From positions 38,729 to 102,728 of the forward strand of contig NZ_JACJPX010000028.1 in the NCBI RefSeq assembly GCF_014696315.1: a stretch of DNA of 64,000 bases. Reading direction: 5' to 3'. This document shows, piece by piece, positions 1 to 11,200 of the stretch (its first letter is position 1; the number at the start of each line of letters is the position of its first letter). The position numbers and the translations under genes were made by a program. This DNA is from Calothrix membranacea FACHB-236 (GTDB lineage: Bacteria; Cyanobacteriota; Cyanobacteriia; Cyanobacteriales; Nostocaceae). Below the pieces are notes generated by a model. The model was not told the DNA's origin, made no database searches, and saw only the letters and a program-made list of their open reading frames with translations.

Positions 1-921
1 TATCAAGATTCCCAGTATAGAAACATGATATAGGTTGTATTTTTATTACAATAGAAGAATATTTGCAATATATTTAGCTAATCAAAATATTGTCAATGAG
101 TATTTGCACTGAAATACTGTTATATTTTTAGTATTAAAATTATATTGACTAGCATTTATAATGCAAGGAAGTGAATCCGGGTGCACATAAATCCGCATTT
201 TTCCAAAGTTTCAGTCTGGCAAACAGACTGAGTAATTTTTAACTACTATTACTTTTTCTGGGTATATAAGATGAATATGGCTCAAATTTTCGAGAAATTT
301 CTAATTATAGATTTATTTATCAGGTTGCAGTTCTTGTGATTTTTTAGTATCTAACTCTCGTCAATCTAGATTGTTGATACGTAAATAATAGAAGTAAAAA
401 ACCAGATAGGGCTAAGGCACATCTATACAAAACTGAATCATTTGTGGCAATGTATCTGACAAAGACACTAGCACCTTGAAGGTCATCAGTGCTGATGCCT
501 AAAACAGTGCTTAGGCTTTCAATGCAGGATATTTTTCTCCATCGCTGAATTTGAGCCTCGGAGACGAATAAACATATTCATAGCCAAGGCTTTAATCCTT
601 TACTTGGGAATTTGAACCTTGACTACGAAACCATGCAAATTCCTGTAGGGAACTACTAGTTTTAGCTAAAAACTATCACTGATAACGCATTATTTGCAGG
701 TTAATGAAAGGATAGCCTGTTTTGTGGGAAAAATATCAAAATAGATAGGGCTAAAACTCTAAACCAGTCACAAAGGAGGAAATCTGCATTGCTGTCATTT
801 TTAAAGATGAAATTTAACGTATTTTGCAAAATTGACTAGCCTGTTGATTGGTGAGAAATTTTTGCCGATACGTAGTGAATAACCATAATCAATAAATTCT
901 TATCCCAGTGAGTCAAAACCA
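1..921. other. AT-rich intergenic region, no gene seen
   Basis: No convincing coding frame, tRNA or array is visible here. The only structured element I can point to is a hairpin near 212-230. Stops occur often in all frames. The stretch probably holds the 3' end or terminator of an upstream gene and the promoter of the HD-domain gene that follows. Confidence 0.5.
212..240 (+). terminator. possible rho-independent terminator
   Basis: A 7-bp stem (CAGTCTG / CAGACTG) with a 5-nt loop is followed by AGTAATTTTT. The T-run is imperfect. It could end transcription of a + strand gene lying left of the window; no such gene is visible. Confidence 0.35.
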
Positions 922-1791
922 ATGTTCAATGCTACAGAAATTTTAATTGATGCTTTTGTTAATCAAATTCGAGAAGGTTATCAACGCACCTATGGCGCTT
1001 TAAAACATGATTATCAAGATATCATTGCCTGGGCTGGTAGCATGGCCTTAGAAAATATTGCCAATAGCGATGCCTTATATCACAACGTCGAACACACAAT
1101 TCTCGTAACTTTAGTAGGACAGGAAATTTTACGAGGTAAGCATATTCGCGAGGGTGGCGTTTCCAGTGATGATTGGTTGCATGTGATTATCTCCTTAGCT
1201 TGTCATGATATTGGCTATGTCAAAGGAGTTTGTCGGCAAGACCAAGAAACAGAAGGCTTATATGCTACAGGTAAAGATGGGCAAATGATTTCTTTAGCTC
1301 CAGGTGCTTCTGATGCTAGTCTCATCCCCTATCATGTTGATAGAGGCAAATTATTTATTGATGAACGTTTTGGTGGACATAAATTAATTGATGCGGAAGT
1401 AATTAAGTCGAATATTGAATTAACCAGATTTCCCGTCCCCAAAGCAGAAGACCATCAAGATACACATAACTATGCTGGCTTAGTCCGCGCCGCCGACTTA
1501 ATTGGACAATTAAGCGATCCGCGTTATTTAAAGAAAATTACTTCTTTATATTATGAATTTGAAGAAACTGGGATGAATAAAATCTTAGGCTATCAAAACC
1601 CAGGCGACTTACGCAAGAATTACGCCAAGTTTTACTGGAATGGGGTTTATCCCTATGTTAAAGACGCATTACGTTACCTAGCGTTAACACAGCAAGGTAA
1701 ACAAATATTAGCTAATCTTTACTCAAATGTATTTGTTGTCGAGCATGAAAAACAACAAGAAGAATTACGATTAATAGCTAATAGTCATTAG
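922..1791 (+). CDS. HD-domain metal-dependent phosphohydrolase-like protein
   Basis: A 289-residue soluble protein with the signature of HD/PDEase-type metal-dependent phosphohydrolases. An early His pair (HNVEH, about residues 54-58) is followed by the His-Asp doublet ACHDIGY at about residues 93-99 and a later Asp in RAADLIGQL, about residue 190, which would complete the metal site. Many cyanobacteria carry such stand-alone HD proteins of unknown substrate. The start is an ATG. It has no operon partner: a repeat-bearing gap of about 230 bp separates it from the next + strand gene. The family assignment is from motifs; the substrate (cyclic nucleotide, nucleotide or other) cannot be told. 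Confidence 0.8.
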   Translation: MFNATEILIDAFVNQIREGYQRTYGALKHDYQDIIAWAGSMALENIANSDALYHNVEHTILVTLVGQEILRGKHIREGGVSSDDWLHVIISLACHDIGYVKGVCRQDQETEGLYATGKDGQMISLAPGASDASLIPYHVDRGKLFIDERFGGHKLIDAEVIKSNIELTRFPVPKAEDHQDTHNYAGLVRAADLIGQLSDPRYLKKITSLYYEFEETGMNKILGYQNPGDLRKNYAKFYWNGVYPYVKDALRYLALTQQGKQILANLYSNVFVVEHEKQQEELRLIANSH

Positions 1792-1804
1792 TCAAAAATT
1801 GTAG

Positions 1805-1824
1805 AGACGCGATTCATCGCGTCT
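1805..1824. repeat. short palindromic interspersed repeat
   Basis: Palindrome AGACGCGAT-TC-ATCGCGTCT. Near copies lie at about 3270-3313 (one full copy plus a half copy) and 63414-63434. This is a small hairpin repeat family found only in gaps here. Confidence 0.7.
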
Positions 1825-2025
1825 GTAGTCAAGAGTCAAGAGTCAAAATTTTAGATTTGAAATTTGAAATTTTGAAAATCTGCAATCGAAAATTTAGCAG
1901 CTAAAATTTTGTCAAGGTTCAAAATTAATTATCATGGACTTAGAATTTTGAATTACCGCAGGGCTTGACTATTAACCCTTGACCTCGGACTATTAACTAT
2001 TAACCCTTGACTATTTATAAAAACT

Positions 2026-3141
2026 ATGGATTGGTGGCAACGACTTAAAAAGAACCCTTTGGCGCGATTTGGGGCGGTTTTGCTGTTGATATTCTATCTA
2101 GCGGTAATTGCAGCGGATTTCGTCGCCCCTTACGATCCTTATGCTTCGCAGCCAAATGGTTCGCTGCTACCACCCACCAAAATTTATTGGACTTCACCAT
2201 CAGGACAAGCCATAGGGCCTCATGTTTATCCCACAACTCAGGGAGATACTAATTTAGAAACAGGCGATCGCAAACTCATTGTAGACTTCAAAAAGCCCTC
2301 ACCTCTACGTTTATTTGTCTCAGGGCCCGAATACCGCCTGTTTCAACTCAGTTTACCTCTACCACCAAAATGGGATGAAGTCACCATTATTCCTGGTATC
2401 CCCTTAAATTGGCATTTGTTTGGCACTACTGGCGAAGCAAAATTTAACATCTTAGGTACTGATGATCAAGGGCGTGACCAATTTAGCCGTTTGGTGCATG
2501 GAGGTCGCATCAGCTTATTTATTGGTATCTTTGGTGTGATCATTACCTACCCCCTGGGTTTACTCATTGGTGGGATTTCTGGTTATTTTGGCGGTAAAAT
2601 TGATACCTTAATTATGCGCCTTGCAGAAGTGCTGATGACTTTCCCCAGTATTTATTTGTTAGTAACATTAGGGGCAGTATTACCACCTGGTTTAAGCAGT
2701 ACTCAACGCTTTTTATTGATTGTAGTCATTACTTCCGTAATTAGCTGGGCGGGATTAGCAAGGGTAATTCGCGGACAAGTACTATCAATTAAAGAACGAG
2801 AATTTGTACAAGCTGCAAGAGCAATGGGAGGTAAACCAATGTATATTATCCTCCGTCACGTCTTGCCACAAACTGCCACCTATATAATTATCTCTGCCAC
2901 TTTATCTGTTCCCAGCTTTATCAGCGCCGAAGCTGTTTTAAGTCTCATTGGTTTAGGAATTCAACAACCAGACCCCTCTTGGGGAAATATGTTGTCTTTA
3001 GCCAGTAATGCTTCAATTCTGGTACTACAACCTTGGCTAATCTGGCCGCCAGCCGTGCTAATTATCCTCACAGTCTTAGCCTTCAATTTACTAGGCGATG
3101 GGCTAAGAGATGCACTCGACCCTCGCAGTTTACGACGCTAA
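2026..3141 (+). CDS. ABC transporter permease, OppC/DppC type
   Basis: A 371-residue inner-membrane permease of the peptide/nickel (OppC/DppC) importer family. TM1 lies near residues 15-32. A long extracytoplasmic insertion (about residues 40-155) precedes the conserved block GTDDQGRDQFSRLVHG and the remaining five or so TM segments. The coupling helix (EAA loop) that contacts the ATPase reads ARAMGGKPMYIILRHVLPQ at about residues 264-282. The C-terminal LGDGLRDALDPR is typical of the family. No ATPase, second permease or binding protein is adjacent, so the gene is an orphan subunit whose partners must be encoded elsewhere. The start is an ATG. The substrate is unknown. Confidence 0.9.
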   Translation: MDWWQRLKKNPLARFGAVLLLIFYLAVIAADFVAPYDPYASQPNGSLLPPTKIYWTSPSGQAIGPHVYPTTQGDTNLETGDRKLIVDFKKPSPLRLFVSGPEYRLFQLSLPLPPKWDEVTIIPGIPLNWHLFGTTGEAKFNILGTDDQGRDQFSRLVHGGRISLFIGIFGVIITYPLGLLIGGISGYFGGKIDTLIMRLAEVLMTFPSIYLLVTLGAVLPPGLSSTQRFLLIVVITSVISWAGLARVIRGQVLSIKEREFVQAARAMGGKPMYIILRHVLPQTATYIIISATLSVPSFISAEAVLSLIGLGIQQPDPSWGNMLSLASNASILVLQPWLIWPPAVLIILTVLAFNLLGDGLRDALDPRSLRR

Positions 3142-3269
3142 TACCACTATGCCAAAGTCAAAAGAATTTTATTTCAGCTTTCACGCAAATTTGAAAAAAG
3201 AATGTGAAAAACCAGGTAGGGAAGCAATACGGTTCGGATAATAAAAATCGATTGATGTTTAACTCCTGT

Positions 3270-3313
3270 AGAGACGCGATTCATCGCGTCTTTACCAATT
3301 TATCGCGTCTCTA
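3270..3313. repeat. short palindromic interspersed repeats (two)
   Basis: A full copy of the GACGCGATTCATCGCGTC palindrome is followed after about 12 bp by a half copy (ATCGCGTCTCTAC). Same family as 1805-1824. Confidence 0.7.
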
Positions 3314-3522
3314 CAACCCCAAAATCATAACGAAAAATTCTTAACCAAACCGTTTTTCTCCCTTTTCCCTTTTCCCTTTTCCCTTTCCCCTTTCCCCCAA
3401 AATAATTAAGACTCATCCTCAAGGACACAATACCAACACCTTGAGGCAGATGACACTAGCTAGTGAATCAGTATCCAATATATCAGAGGCGAGTAATATG
3501 CTGGGATAAGGAGACTGATGGC

Positions 3523-4548
3523 ATGAGTTGGCGAGACATTTGGAGTTTATTCCAAGAGACTTTTAAAGAATGGAGTGAGGATAAAGCCTCACGGTTAGCA
3601 GCAGCTTTAGCATATTACACAATATTTTCCATTGCACCATTACTAATTATTGTCATTGCAGTCGTCGGCGCAGTATTTGGCGAAGAAGCCGCCAGAGGTG
3701 AAATTTTTCGCCAAATTCAAGGTTTAGTTGGCACACAAGGCGCAAAATTTATTGAAACAGCTATTCAAAATGCTAACCAACCAACTACCGGAACTATCGC
3801 TTCTATTATTAGTATCCTAGTTCTTTTATTGGGTGCTACAGGTTTATTTACAGAGTTACAAGATGCACTCAACACCATTTGGGAAGTGAAGCCAAAACCA
3901 GGACGAGGTGTTAACACAATGGTTCGCCAGCGTGTTTTATCATTCACTATGGTATTAGGAATTGGCTTTTTGCTGTTAGTTTCTTTGGTAGTGAGTGCAG
4001 GTTTAAGCGCACTAGTAAATTTCTTTAGTAACCTAGTACCTGGTGTTGATTTTCTCTGGCAAATTGTTAACTTTCTTCTGGGTTTTGCCATCACTACAAT
4101 ACTATTTGGATTGATTTTTAAAGTTTTACCAGATGTGAAAATTACTTGGGGTGATGTTTTAATAGGCGCTTCTATCACCTCACTTTTGTTTTCTATCGGT
4201 CGATTTTTGTTAGGACAATATTTAGGTAATGGTAGTTTTGGCTCAACCTATGGTGCAGCAGGTTCGCTGGTAGTGATTCTCGCTTGGATTTATTACGCTG
4301 CTCAAATTCTCTTTTTTGGTGCTGAGTTTACCCAAGTTTATGCCAGAAGATATGGCAGTGGAATTATTCCTACTAAACACGCTATGCCTCTCAATAATGA
4401 GAGTTTTACTAATCCAGGTATGCAAGATAACAGTACTAATAGGCCAAGGACATCTTCTTCCCGCAAGCAACCGTCTTCTAATCTAATTAATCGCATTATG
4501 CGCTCATTTGCTAAACCCAAAAGTGGGAAAACAAGAAGAAGAAATTAA
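3523..4548 (+). CDS. YihY/BrkB family integral membrane protein
   Basis: Polytopic membrane protein of the YihY/virulence-factor BrkB family. The N-terminal signature ASRLAAALAYYTIFSIAPLL is followed by about six TM segments and the late block GSTYGAAGSLVVILAWIYY. The C-terminal 60 residues are basic and Ser-rich, and probably cytoplasmic. The frame opens at a GTG at 3463, but I chose the ATG at 3523 because an AAGGAG Shine-Dalgarno lies 9 nt upstream and the protein then starts MSWRDIW, as family members do; this gives 341 residues. Function in this family is not settled: older work named it ribonuclease BN in error, and a transport role is suspected. It is convergent with the PKS genes. Confidence 0.85.
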   Translation: MSWRDIWSLFQETFKEWSEDKASRLAAALAYYTIFSIAPLLIIVIAVVGAVFGEEAARGEIFRQIQGLVGTQGAKFIETAIQNANQPTTGTIASIISILVLLLGATGLFTELQDALNTIWEVKPKPGRGVNTMVRQRVLSFTMVLGIGFLLLVSLVVSAGLSALVNFFSNLVPGVDFLWQIVNFLLGFAITTILFGLIFKVLPDVKITWGDVLIGASITSLLFSIGRFLLGQYLGNGSFGSTYGAAGSLVVILAWIYYAAQILFFGAEFTQVYARRYGSGIIPTKHAMPLNNESFTNPGMQDNSTNRPRTSSSRKQPSSNLINRIMRSFAKPKSGKTRRRN

Positions 4549-4631
4549 ATTACAGCACTTTTACTCTTTATGAAAGATTAAAAGCCTCTGCTTCCAACCA
4601 AGTCCGGATAATAGAAATGAAGATAAAAAAG

Positions 4632-4655
4632 CCCGCTGTTGCGGGCTTTTTATTG
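4632..4655. terminator. bidirectional hairpin terminator
   Basis: A perfect 6-bp GC stem (GCCCGC-TGTT-GCGGGC) is flanked by A-rich sequence on the left and TTTTTATT on the right, so it can work on both strands. It sits between the convergent yihY-like gene and the last PKS-cluster gene. Confidence 0.85.
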
Positions 4656-4685
4656 ATGACAAAACTCTACAAATTACCTATTACC

Positions 4686-6194
4686 TTATGCAACATTCAG
4701 AAAACCAGTCTGAATCAAATAAGCGGTATAGGTCATAAACATTTCCGAACTAATTGGCGGACAAACAATAGAACTACCTTCTAATGCTTTGAGAGTTTCT
4801 TCGCAGCTAATATGAGGTCTTCTTGCTTGCAGATACAAATCGGGAATTGTTAATTGTTCATCAGACCAGCGTTCTAACAAAAATGGCCGTAGAGTATATA
4901 AAGGATTGTCTGTAGAAGAGACATTATTAATTAACTCTGCTTGCCATTGGTCGTAAGGAATCGCCTTCACTGGATAACCAAAGGATTGTACCCACTTAAT
5001 TAAGGTGCTTAAAGGTGCTGGTTGGGGATGTTGCAGGTGGAATGCTTTACCTATAGATGAAGGCTGCATTGAGAGATAAACAATCGCCTTGCTAACATAA
5101 TCTACAGGAGACATATCCATCATGTATTCCACATCTGGAAAATATCCCATTTGCAGACAGCCTTTGACCATCAAATTGATAAAGTCATGGGTGTTACAAA
5201 TACCTGTTTGGCTATCTCCAGAAATTAATGGTGGTCTGTGGATAGTTACAGGTAAACCTCTGTCACGGGCAATTTTCACTAACTTCTCAGCTACCCATTT
5301 TGTTTGGGAATAACCAAGGAAAATTCCTTCCCAATGGGCGAAGTCATCTTGCTCTTTCACTAACTTACCAGCATAAGCAGGTGATTCAAACACCGCCACG
5401 CTAGAAACGTAATGTACAGGCTTGAGTTTGATTTGGCTAGCTAATCTCAATACTTCTTGAGTTCCTAGCACATTGGCTGCTTTCAATGCTGAATAGGGGA
5501 ACACATAATTCAGCAAAGCACCGCTATGATAAATGGTGTCAATATTAGCCGCTAAAATTTGGAATTGTTCTGCGCCCATACCCAATAATGGCAGAGCTAA
5601 ATCGCCCACAACTGGGATAATTCTCGATTTATATTTTTCATCCCAAATTGCGTAAGATTCGAGATTTTTTTCTAATTTGCTCTGACCTTCTTGAGCGTTA
5701 GCAGCCCGCACTAAGCAATATATATTGGCATTAGTTTGCTGCAACAATTCCCGAATAATAAATGCACCTAAATAACCTGTACCACCAGTTAAAAAGATGT
5801 TTTTTGGTTCAGTAATTGTAACTGGAGGTAAAGCGTCAGGGCGAATGGTGGGGTCAAGAACTACCTCGGCGTTTAAATCTAAAGCCGGGATAGGAGCATT
5901 AGCAGGGGTAGTATTTGTATCTTGAACTACTGCATCTTCGGGTAAATCTTCTGCTAAACGTTGAGAAAGAGCAGCGATATTTGGATAATGCCACAACAAC
6001 AAAGGAGATGGTTGAAATCCCAGCATTTTCTCCAATTTGCTGACGAGAATCATTGCTTGGGCTGAATCCAAACCGTAGTTTTCTAAATGTTCATTGACAT
6101 CTATCTCGTCAGTTTCTACCCCTAGTAACTCAGCCAGATTAGCAACCAGCCAGGCTTGAATATCTGCGGCACTATAAGAATGTTTTGAATTCAT
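4686..6194 (-). CDS. ACP-thioester reductase (HetM/HglB-like), chain release
   Basis: A 502-residue two-domain protein. An N-terminal acyl carrier domain carries the phosphopantetheine serine in YGLDSAQAM (Ser44). A thioester reductase domain of the SDR type follows from about residue 130, with the nucleotide-binding motif [12 protein letters not shown] and the catalytic YSQTK (YxxxK) near residue 295. This layout and length match HetM/HglB, which is thought to release the heterocyst glycolipid polyketide reductively as an aldehyde or alcohol. It is the last gene of the - strand cluster, only 3 bp after the PfaD-like gene, so the two are almost surely co-transcribed. I give no symbol because the window does not show whether this is the main hgl locus or a paralogous set. 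Confidence 0.9.
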   Translation of the reverse strand: MNSKHSYSAADIQAWLVANLAELLGVETDEIDVNEHLENYGLDSAQAMILVSKLEKMLGFQPSPLLLWHYPNIAALSQRLAEDLPEDAVVQDTNTTPANAPIPALDLNAEVVLDPTIRPDALPPVTITEPKNIFLTGGTGYLGAFIIRELLQQTNANIYCLVRAANAQEGQSKLEKNLESYAIWDEKYKSRIIPVVGDLALPLLGMGAEQFQILAANIDTIYHSGALLNYVFPYSALKAANVLGTQEVLRLASQIKLKPVHYVSSVAVFESPAYAGKLVKEQDDFAHWEGIFLGYSQTKWVAEKLVKIARDRGLPVTIHRPPLISGDSQTGICNTHDFINLMVKGCLQMGYFPDVEYMMDMSPVDYVSKAIVYLSMQPSSIGKAFHLQHPQPAPLSTLIKWVQSFGYPVKAIPYDQWQAELINNVSSTDNPLYTLRPFLLERWSDEQLTIPDLYLQARRPHISCEETLKALEGSSIVCPPISSEMFMTYTAYLIQTGFLNVA

Positions 6195-6197
6195 TTT

Positions 6198-7868
6198 TTA
6201 CATCTCCAATGTAGAACTAGCTGGGCGATACTGACTGTAGTAATCGGGAATTTGTAAGCCTTGAAATCTCAAACTTTGGATGCGATATAAAAATGCTGCT
6301 CCGGTCATAATATGATTAGCAACATCAACAACTTTGCGGTTTTGAGGTTCAGCTAAATAAGTACCGCGCACCCAGTCGTTAAAGCTACCCATTGCCGGGC
6401 CGCACCAAATTTGATAATCAACTTCTCGTCCTTTTTCGCCAGAACTAGACCAACGGGAAGATAATCCTAAATACCACCGGAAAATCAATGCCATTTTTAA
6501 TTTAGGATTATTAACTGCCTTGCCCAGTTTCTCCGGATTTTTTTGGGATAAATAAGCTGCAGTTCCTTCCCAAACTTCGGCAATAGTTTTACGGAAAACT
6601 TGTTTTTCTAATTTCTCTCTTTCAGCCAGAGGAATTTCTTCAATGGAGTCATAAGCGCGGTATAACTCATACAATTTTTGCGCCCGCATTGGGAACATTG
6701 TGCCGCGTTTGAGAACTTGTAATTTGACTCCCATTTCAAACATATCAGCAGCCGGAGCCATCATTACATCAGCCATTTCTGCTTGGGCGAGTAACTTTTT
6801 AGTATGTTCACAAGCGCCAGATTCTACACAAGCTTGATTAATCGAACCTGTGACTACATAAGCTGCACCCATCATAAAAGCAGCTAAAGCTGATTGTGGT
6901 GTGGCAATTCCTCCAGCAACACCAATCCGAATAGGCTGTGAGTAATTATATTGTGCTTGAATTTCATCTCTCAAAGCCATGATGGAAGGTAACAAACAAA
7001 CCAGAGGACGATTATCTGTATGTCCACCAGAATCAGCTTCCACGGTAATATCATCCGCCATCGGAACTTGAGCCGCTAGGGTTGCTTGCAACTCTGTGAT
7101 TAACCCTTGTTGTACAAGTTCCTTGAGGATTTTAGCTGGTGCAGGTTGCAGAAATTTGCTGGCTACTTCTCTACGAGAAATTTTAGCAATGACTTTATTT
7201 TTGATTTCAATTTGATTAGCTGCATTCAAACTTAATCCCGCAGCCCGATAATAAACAATGTTGGGAGTTAAGTCCAAAAATGCTGATGCTTCAACAACTT
7301 TTACGCCATATTTGAGGAATAAATCCACAGCACGGCGTTCAATTGTTGGTTCATTAGGGCTGTGAATTAAATTAAACGCATAGGGGCCTTGGGGTAAGGC
7401 TTGTTGAATTTTGTTGATAGCAGCTTCCAATCTGTCTGGACTTAAACCGCCAGCACCAAAGGAACTTAAAATTTGCTCTTTTCCGAGTGCAATTACCATT
7501 TCCTCGGAAGCAATACCACCAGCCATTGCACCAGTTACATAGGCATATTTCACTCCATAAGAAGAGAGAAAACTAGGATCGCCTAGTTGTTGAATTTTAA
7601 CTGGTGGAATTGATGCTAAAAGTTCTACTGGTGCAGTTACAGTACCATCTAGCGGGCATAAATATCCCACATTGGTCACACCAATTCTACCCTCGGCGTT
7701 AACAATATAACAGGGTTGATCTAAGTTGAGAAATTTAACTACTATTCCTTTTTGATCAAAAGATATGCAATCTAGGGAACCTTTCCACATCAGGTTTTGT
7801 CCATAGGAATAGCAGGTAAATCCTAGTCCATTTTCGTGTTGACTTAGTGGCGCATCTACAGTAGTCAC
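6198..7868 (-). CDS. PfaD-family trans-acting enoyl reductase
   Basis: FMN-dependent enoyl reductase of the PfaD/2-nitropropane dioxygenase-like family, which acts in trans to reduce enoyl intermediates in PUFA synthases and Hgl-type PKSs. Visible motifs include AYVTGAMAGGIASEEMV, the flavin-site segment EADSGGHTDNRPL, and the conserved late block IRIGVAGGIATPQSALAAF. The frame opens with a TTG at 7895. I prefer the GTG at 7868 (MTTVDAPLS) because GAGG lies about 10 nt upstream; this gives 556 residues. Within the cluster it supplies the only enoyl reductase activity, making full reduction of each extension unit possible. It lies 3 bp ahead of the thioester reductase gene. The family call is firm; the start is likely. 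Confidence 0.88.
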   Translation of the reverse strand: MTTVDAPLSQHENGLGFTCYSYGQNLMWKGSLDCISFDQKGIVVKFLNLDQPCYIVNAEGRIGVTNVGYLCPLDGTVTAPVELLASIPPVKIQQLGDPSFLSSYGVKYAYVTGAMAGGIASEEMVIALGKEQILSSFGAGGLSPDRLEAAINKIQQALPQGPYAFNLIHSPNEPTIERRAVDLFLKYGVKVVEASAFLDLTPNIVYYRAAGLSLNAANQIEIKNKVIAKISRREVASKFLQPAPAKILKELVQQGLITELQATLAAQVPMADDITVEADSGGHTDNRPLVCLLPSIMALRDEIQAQYNYSQPIRIGVAGGIATPQSALAAFMMGAAYVVTGSINQACVESGACEHTKKLLAQAEMADVMMAPAADMFEMGVKLQVLKRGTMFPMRAQKLYELYRAYDSIEEIPLAEREKLEKQVFRKTIAEVWEGTAAYLSQKNPEKLGKAVNNPKLKMALIFRWYLGLSSRWSSSGEKGREVDYQIWCGPAMGSFNDWVRGTYLAEPQNRKVVDVANHIMTGAAFLYRIQSLRFQGLQIPDYYSQYRPASSTLEM

Positions 7869-8241
7869 GCTAGTTATCCCTCGATTTATAAGCAAAGGTT
7901 TCTAAAGGATGAATGATGAAAAAGAGGTAATACCAATTTTTTCTATCGTGGGCGTTACTGTGTTTTGTAAAGTTCGTTAAATATTTAGTGGAGTGCAGAA
8001 GTTTTTTTAGGTCGAACCGCAGAGGACGCAGAGAACGCAGAGAGAAGAGAAATGATAGAGTTGCAAAATTGGTATTACTTTGAGTAGACTGAGGTGCTGA
8101 TTAAACATCCTAGTACAGCACGGCGTAAATAAACAGACCATTCAAAATCAACAAAAAGCTTACTCTGTCTTAATTTTGAATTTTGAATTTTGAATTTTGA
8201 ATTCCGCCTTGCGGTACTAGTCCCCAGTCCCTAATCCCTAA
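7869..8241. other. 373-bp gap inside the PKS cluster with repeats
   Basis: Non-coding. It holds a common cyanobacterial boilerplate segment (AACCGCAGAGGACGCAGAG, near 8014-8040) and a heptamer array (TTTTGAA) at 8173-8203. No clear terminator is seen. The gap may split the cluster into two transcription units or be a long spacer. Confidence 0.6.
8173..8203. repeat. STRR heptamer array (TTTTGAA)
   Basis: About four tandem copies of the heptamer TTTTGAA, just downstream of the CLF-AT gene stop. Typical cyanobacterial short tandemly repeated repetitive sequence. Confidence 0.75.
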
Positions 8242-11200
8242 TTAAGATTCTTCCTTCAGTAAGTTTTGCGCGCAAGCTAATTGCAATTGAATGATTTCGC
8301 TCATTTGCTGACTAAAATCTTGTCGAGATTTTAAGAAAGCTGTATGAGATTTAGTCAAGTTAGCATTGTTAGCATTGAGCTTTTGATATTGAGTCTTATT
8401 TAAATCGAGCATACGGATAGTTTGGCCGGGTTTACGAGTTATATTTGATGGGGTAAAGCTGGGTTGTGTTGGTTTTTGGAGAGTGGTAGTTATCTCAAAG
8501 GATTGTAATTCTTCCGTTGAGACTAAACCGTGTTCCATGATATTTTTCTCTGCGATTTCTGCTGGCTGATTTGTGGGCAGGAAAATATCATCAACGGGTT
8601 GATTATTGGTAGCAATTACCACTGGCGTATTCAGTGAATTGAATACTGGATTGACTCTTTGATAATCAACTGGGGCGGTGTTGGTTGGGGTTTTGCTAGT
8701 TAAATTTTGGAAAATTTGGCGATTTTCTTCGCTTAAGATTGTAGCCGTAATTGACTTACCACCCAAGGTAATATTTCGTTGAGTTAATTTATTTTTCTTC
8801 CCATTTTCTTGGGTGAGGTCGTAAAGAGATGAAATATCTAACTCAACTTGATGACTGAGTAATTTAGCTAGGGCTTTGACTATCGTAGTATGGTCATCCA
8901 TACCTCGACGATTGAGGGAGACGGTGATATGTTCTTTTCCTTCGAGAATTTTGCTTACCCAGCGAGAACAAACACCGCCAGCACCAGCTTCGACAAAGAT
9001 TTTAACTCCATCGGCGTAAACGCGGTTCACTAGGCGCGGAAAATCTAGTTGTTGACTAAGTCCGGTGGCGATACTGTGGGCTACTACTTCACTGTTAAGG
9101 GAGATAGGTTTATAGCCAGCAGCCGAATAGAAGGTGATTCCGGGTATATCCTGAGTTGGTAATGTATTGAGTTTAACTAATTCTGCGTACTCCGATCGCA
9201 TGGCTTCACAATGGATTACATGGTCGAAGGGCGCAGGGAAAGCATTGCAACCAAGGGCTTTAATCACGCGCTGACAAGCTGCTGGTTCACCGGCAATTAA
9301 TACTTCTTCTGGTGTATTAATTTGCGTCAAATATACGCGACTCTCATTTTTCAGACATTCTCTCACTTTTTCTGGGGTAGTCATGAGTACATAGTTAGCC
9401 CAGAAGTTATTGTCAGAAGCATCAGAGGCTGGTGGTAATCCCCAATATTCCCGCACCGCATTTTTCGGCCCTGATAACCTGTCGCCAAATAAAGCTGAGG
9501 AGTTAAAGCTGTTACTACCAGCAAAGAAATCACTCCAAACCCCTTGGGATACCATCATGCTGGTTTCACCGAGGCTATAGCCAAACACATATTTGGGTTT
9601 GACTTGAAAGCGATCGCGAATCACGGTAGTAATTAGTCTGGTAAAGAACATTTCCGCTTCAAACATTGCTAGGGAATCATCTAGCAACTTCTTCTCTAGG
9701 GTTTCTAGTTCTCTGGTAGACAACTTATGCAAGCTTCTGGGGAATACGAGTTTCTCAACATCCGAGACTCGTTTATACAGACTCTTAACGAAGGGTTCAG
9801 CTTGCAAATCGGGGAATAGGCGAAAGAGAGTCCGACCAATACCAACATAGGAATTAACCGCCGCCGGATACACATAAGCAACCTCAGCCTCTTTACCCAA
9901 AGGTTGAGAGGTGAAATAACTACCTATAGGTGTTTGCCAATCACTACCCTTGTCAAAGGCAGTATTTATCCCTTTGTGGGCTGAGGCGATTTCTTTGAGT
10001 AATTCCTTTTTGTTGCGTCCGGTAATGGCTAGGGTGTATTTTGCTGCCGTATGCTGCTGGAACTTAACGAAGTTCTGGCTAGCTGTATGAGATAGAGAAT
10101 CAGATTTCTCAATCTCTTGTTGCAAATTATCTAAGAGATTGAATAAAGCTGAACGGTCATCAGCTGCTATGGGGAACAGGTAAAAAGGCCGCTGTTGTAA
10201 ATATCTACTGCTGTGATTAACTTGGTCTGGTTCATCCGACAAGATGACATGGGCGCAAGTCCCATCACAACCGATACCATTAATCGCTGCAATTCTATGG
10301 GTACTATCTTTATGGAGGAACCAAGGTCTAGATTCCGTCGCTACAAAGAAAGGACTACCTTGCCAAACTTGGGGCGTTTTCACACCAGACCAGTTGGGAG
10401 TAGCCGGAATATAGTTGTGATAGAGACACAAAGCTGTTTTGATTAAGCTAGCAATTCCCGATGCTACATAGGTGTGTCCAATATTGGCCTTCACACTCCC
10501 AATAGCACAATGTAGACCATCACCTACAGAGGGATAAGCTTGAAGCATCCCGGCAATTTCCGCCTCATCTTCCTCGGGGAAACCACTAGCAACCACTTCT
10601 ACATAGTTAACCTCTGACGGCTGAATTCCCGCCATTTGGAAAGCCGATTGACAGACTTGGTTAATCGTCTCCCCATCTACAGCAGTAGAAGCAGCTTGAC
10701 CGATACTAACAGCATCAATCACCGCATAAATGCGATCGCCATTTTGTTTCGCTGTATCATAACGCTTGAGAACTACTGCACCTGCACCTTCGCCCACTGT
10801 CCAACCGTTAGCATTTTGGTCGTAGCTTAAGGTATTAGCGCCAGTATTTACCGTTCCCCATTGGCTACGCAGCAAGACATTTTCAATCCCGCCAGCCAAA
10901 TCCACAGCACCAACCACAACTGCGTCTACTTCCTCATTGAGGAGTAGCATTTGTGCTACTTCCAAAGCTTTGAAAGCAGAAGTTTCCACCGCCGTCATCG
11001 TAAAGGATGGCCCGGTAAAATTCCACAGTGCAGAAATCCGACTCGCCATAATATTGGCGATGTAACTCAGGTATTCCCCAATCTCTACTTGATGGTGAAC
11101 GCTGTCTTTAACTATTGTTTCTAACTGAGCAATTTTATCTGGTGGTAAAGCAATTTCCGCAGCATTCAAACCGTCTTTAATCTGCCACGATAAATTCCAG

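Noticed and set aside
3463..3522. GTG at 3463 as start of the YihY gene
   Set aside because: The ATG at 3523 has AAGGAG at the right distance and gives the usual N-terminus.
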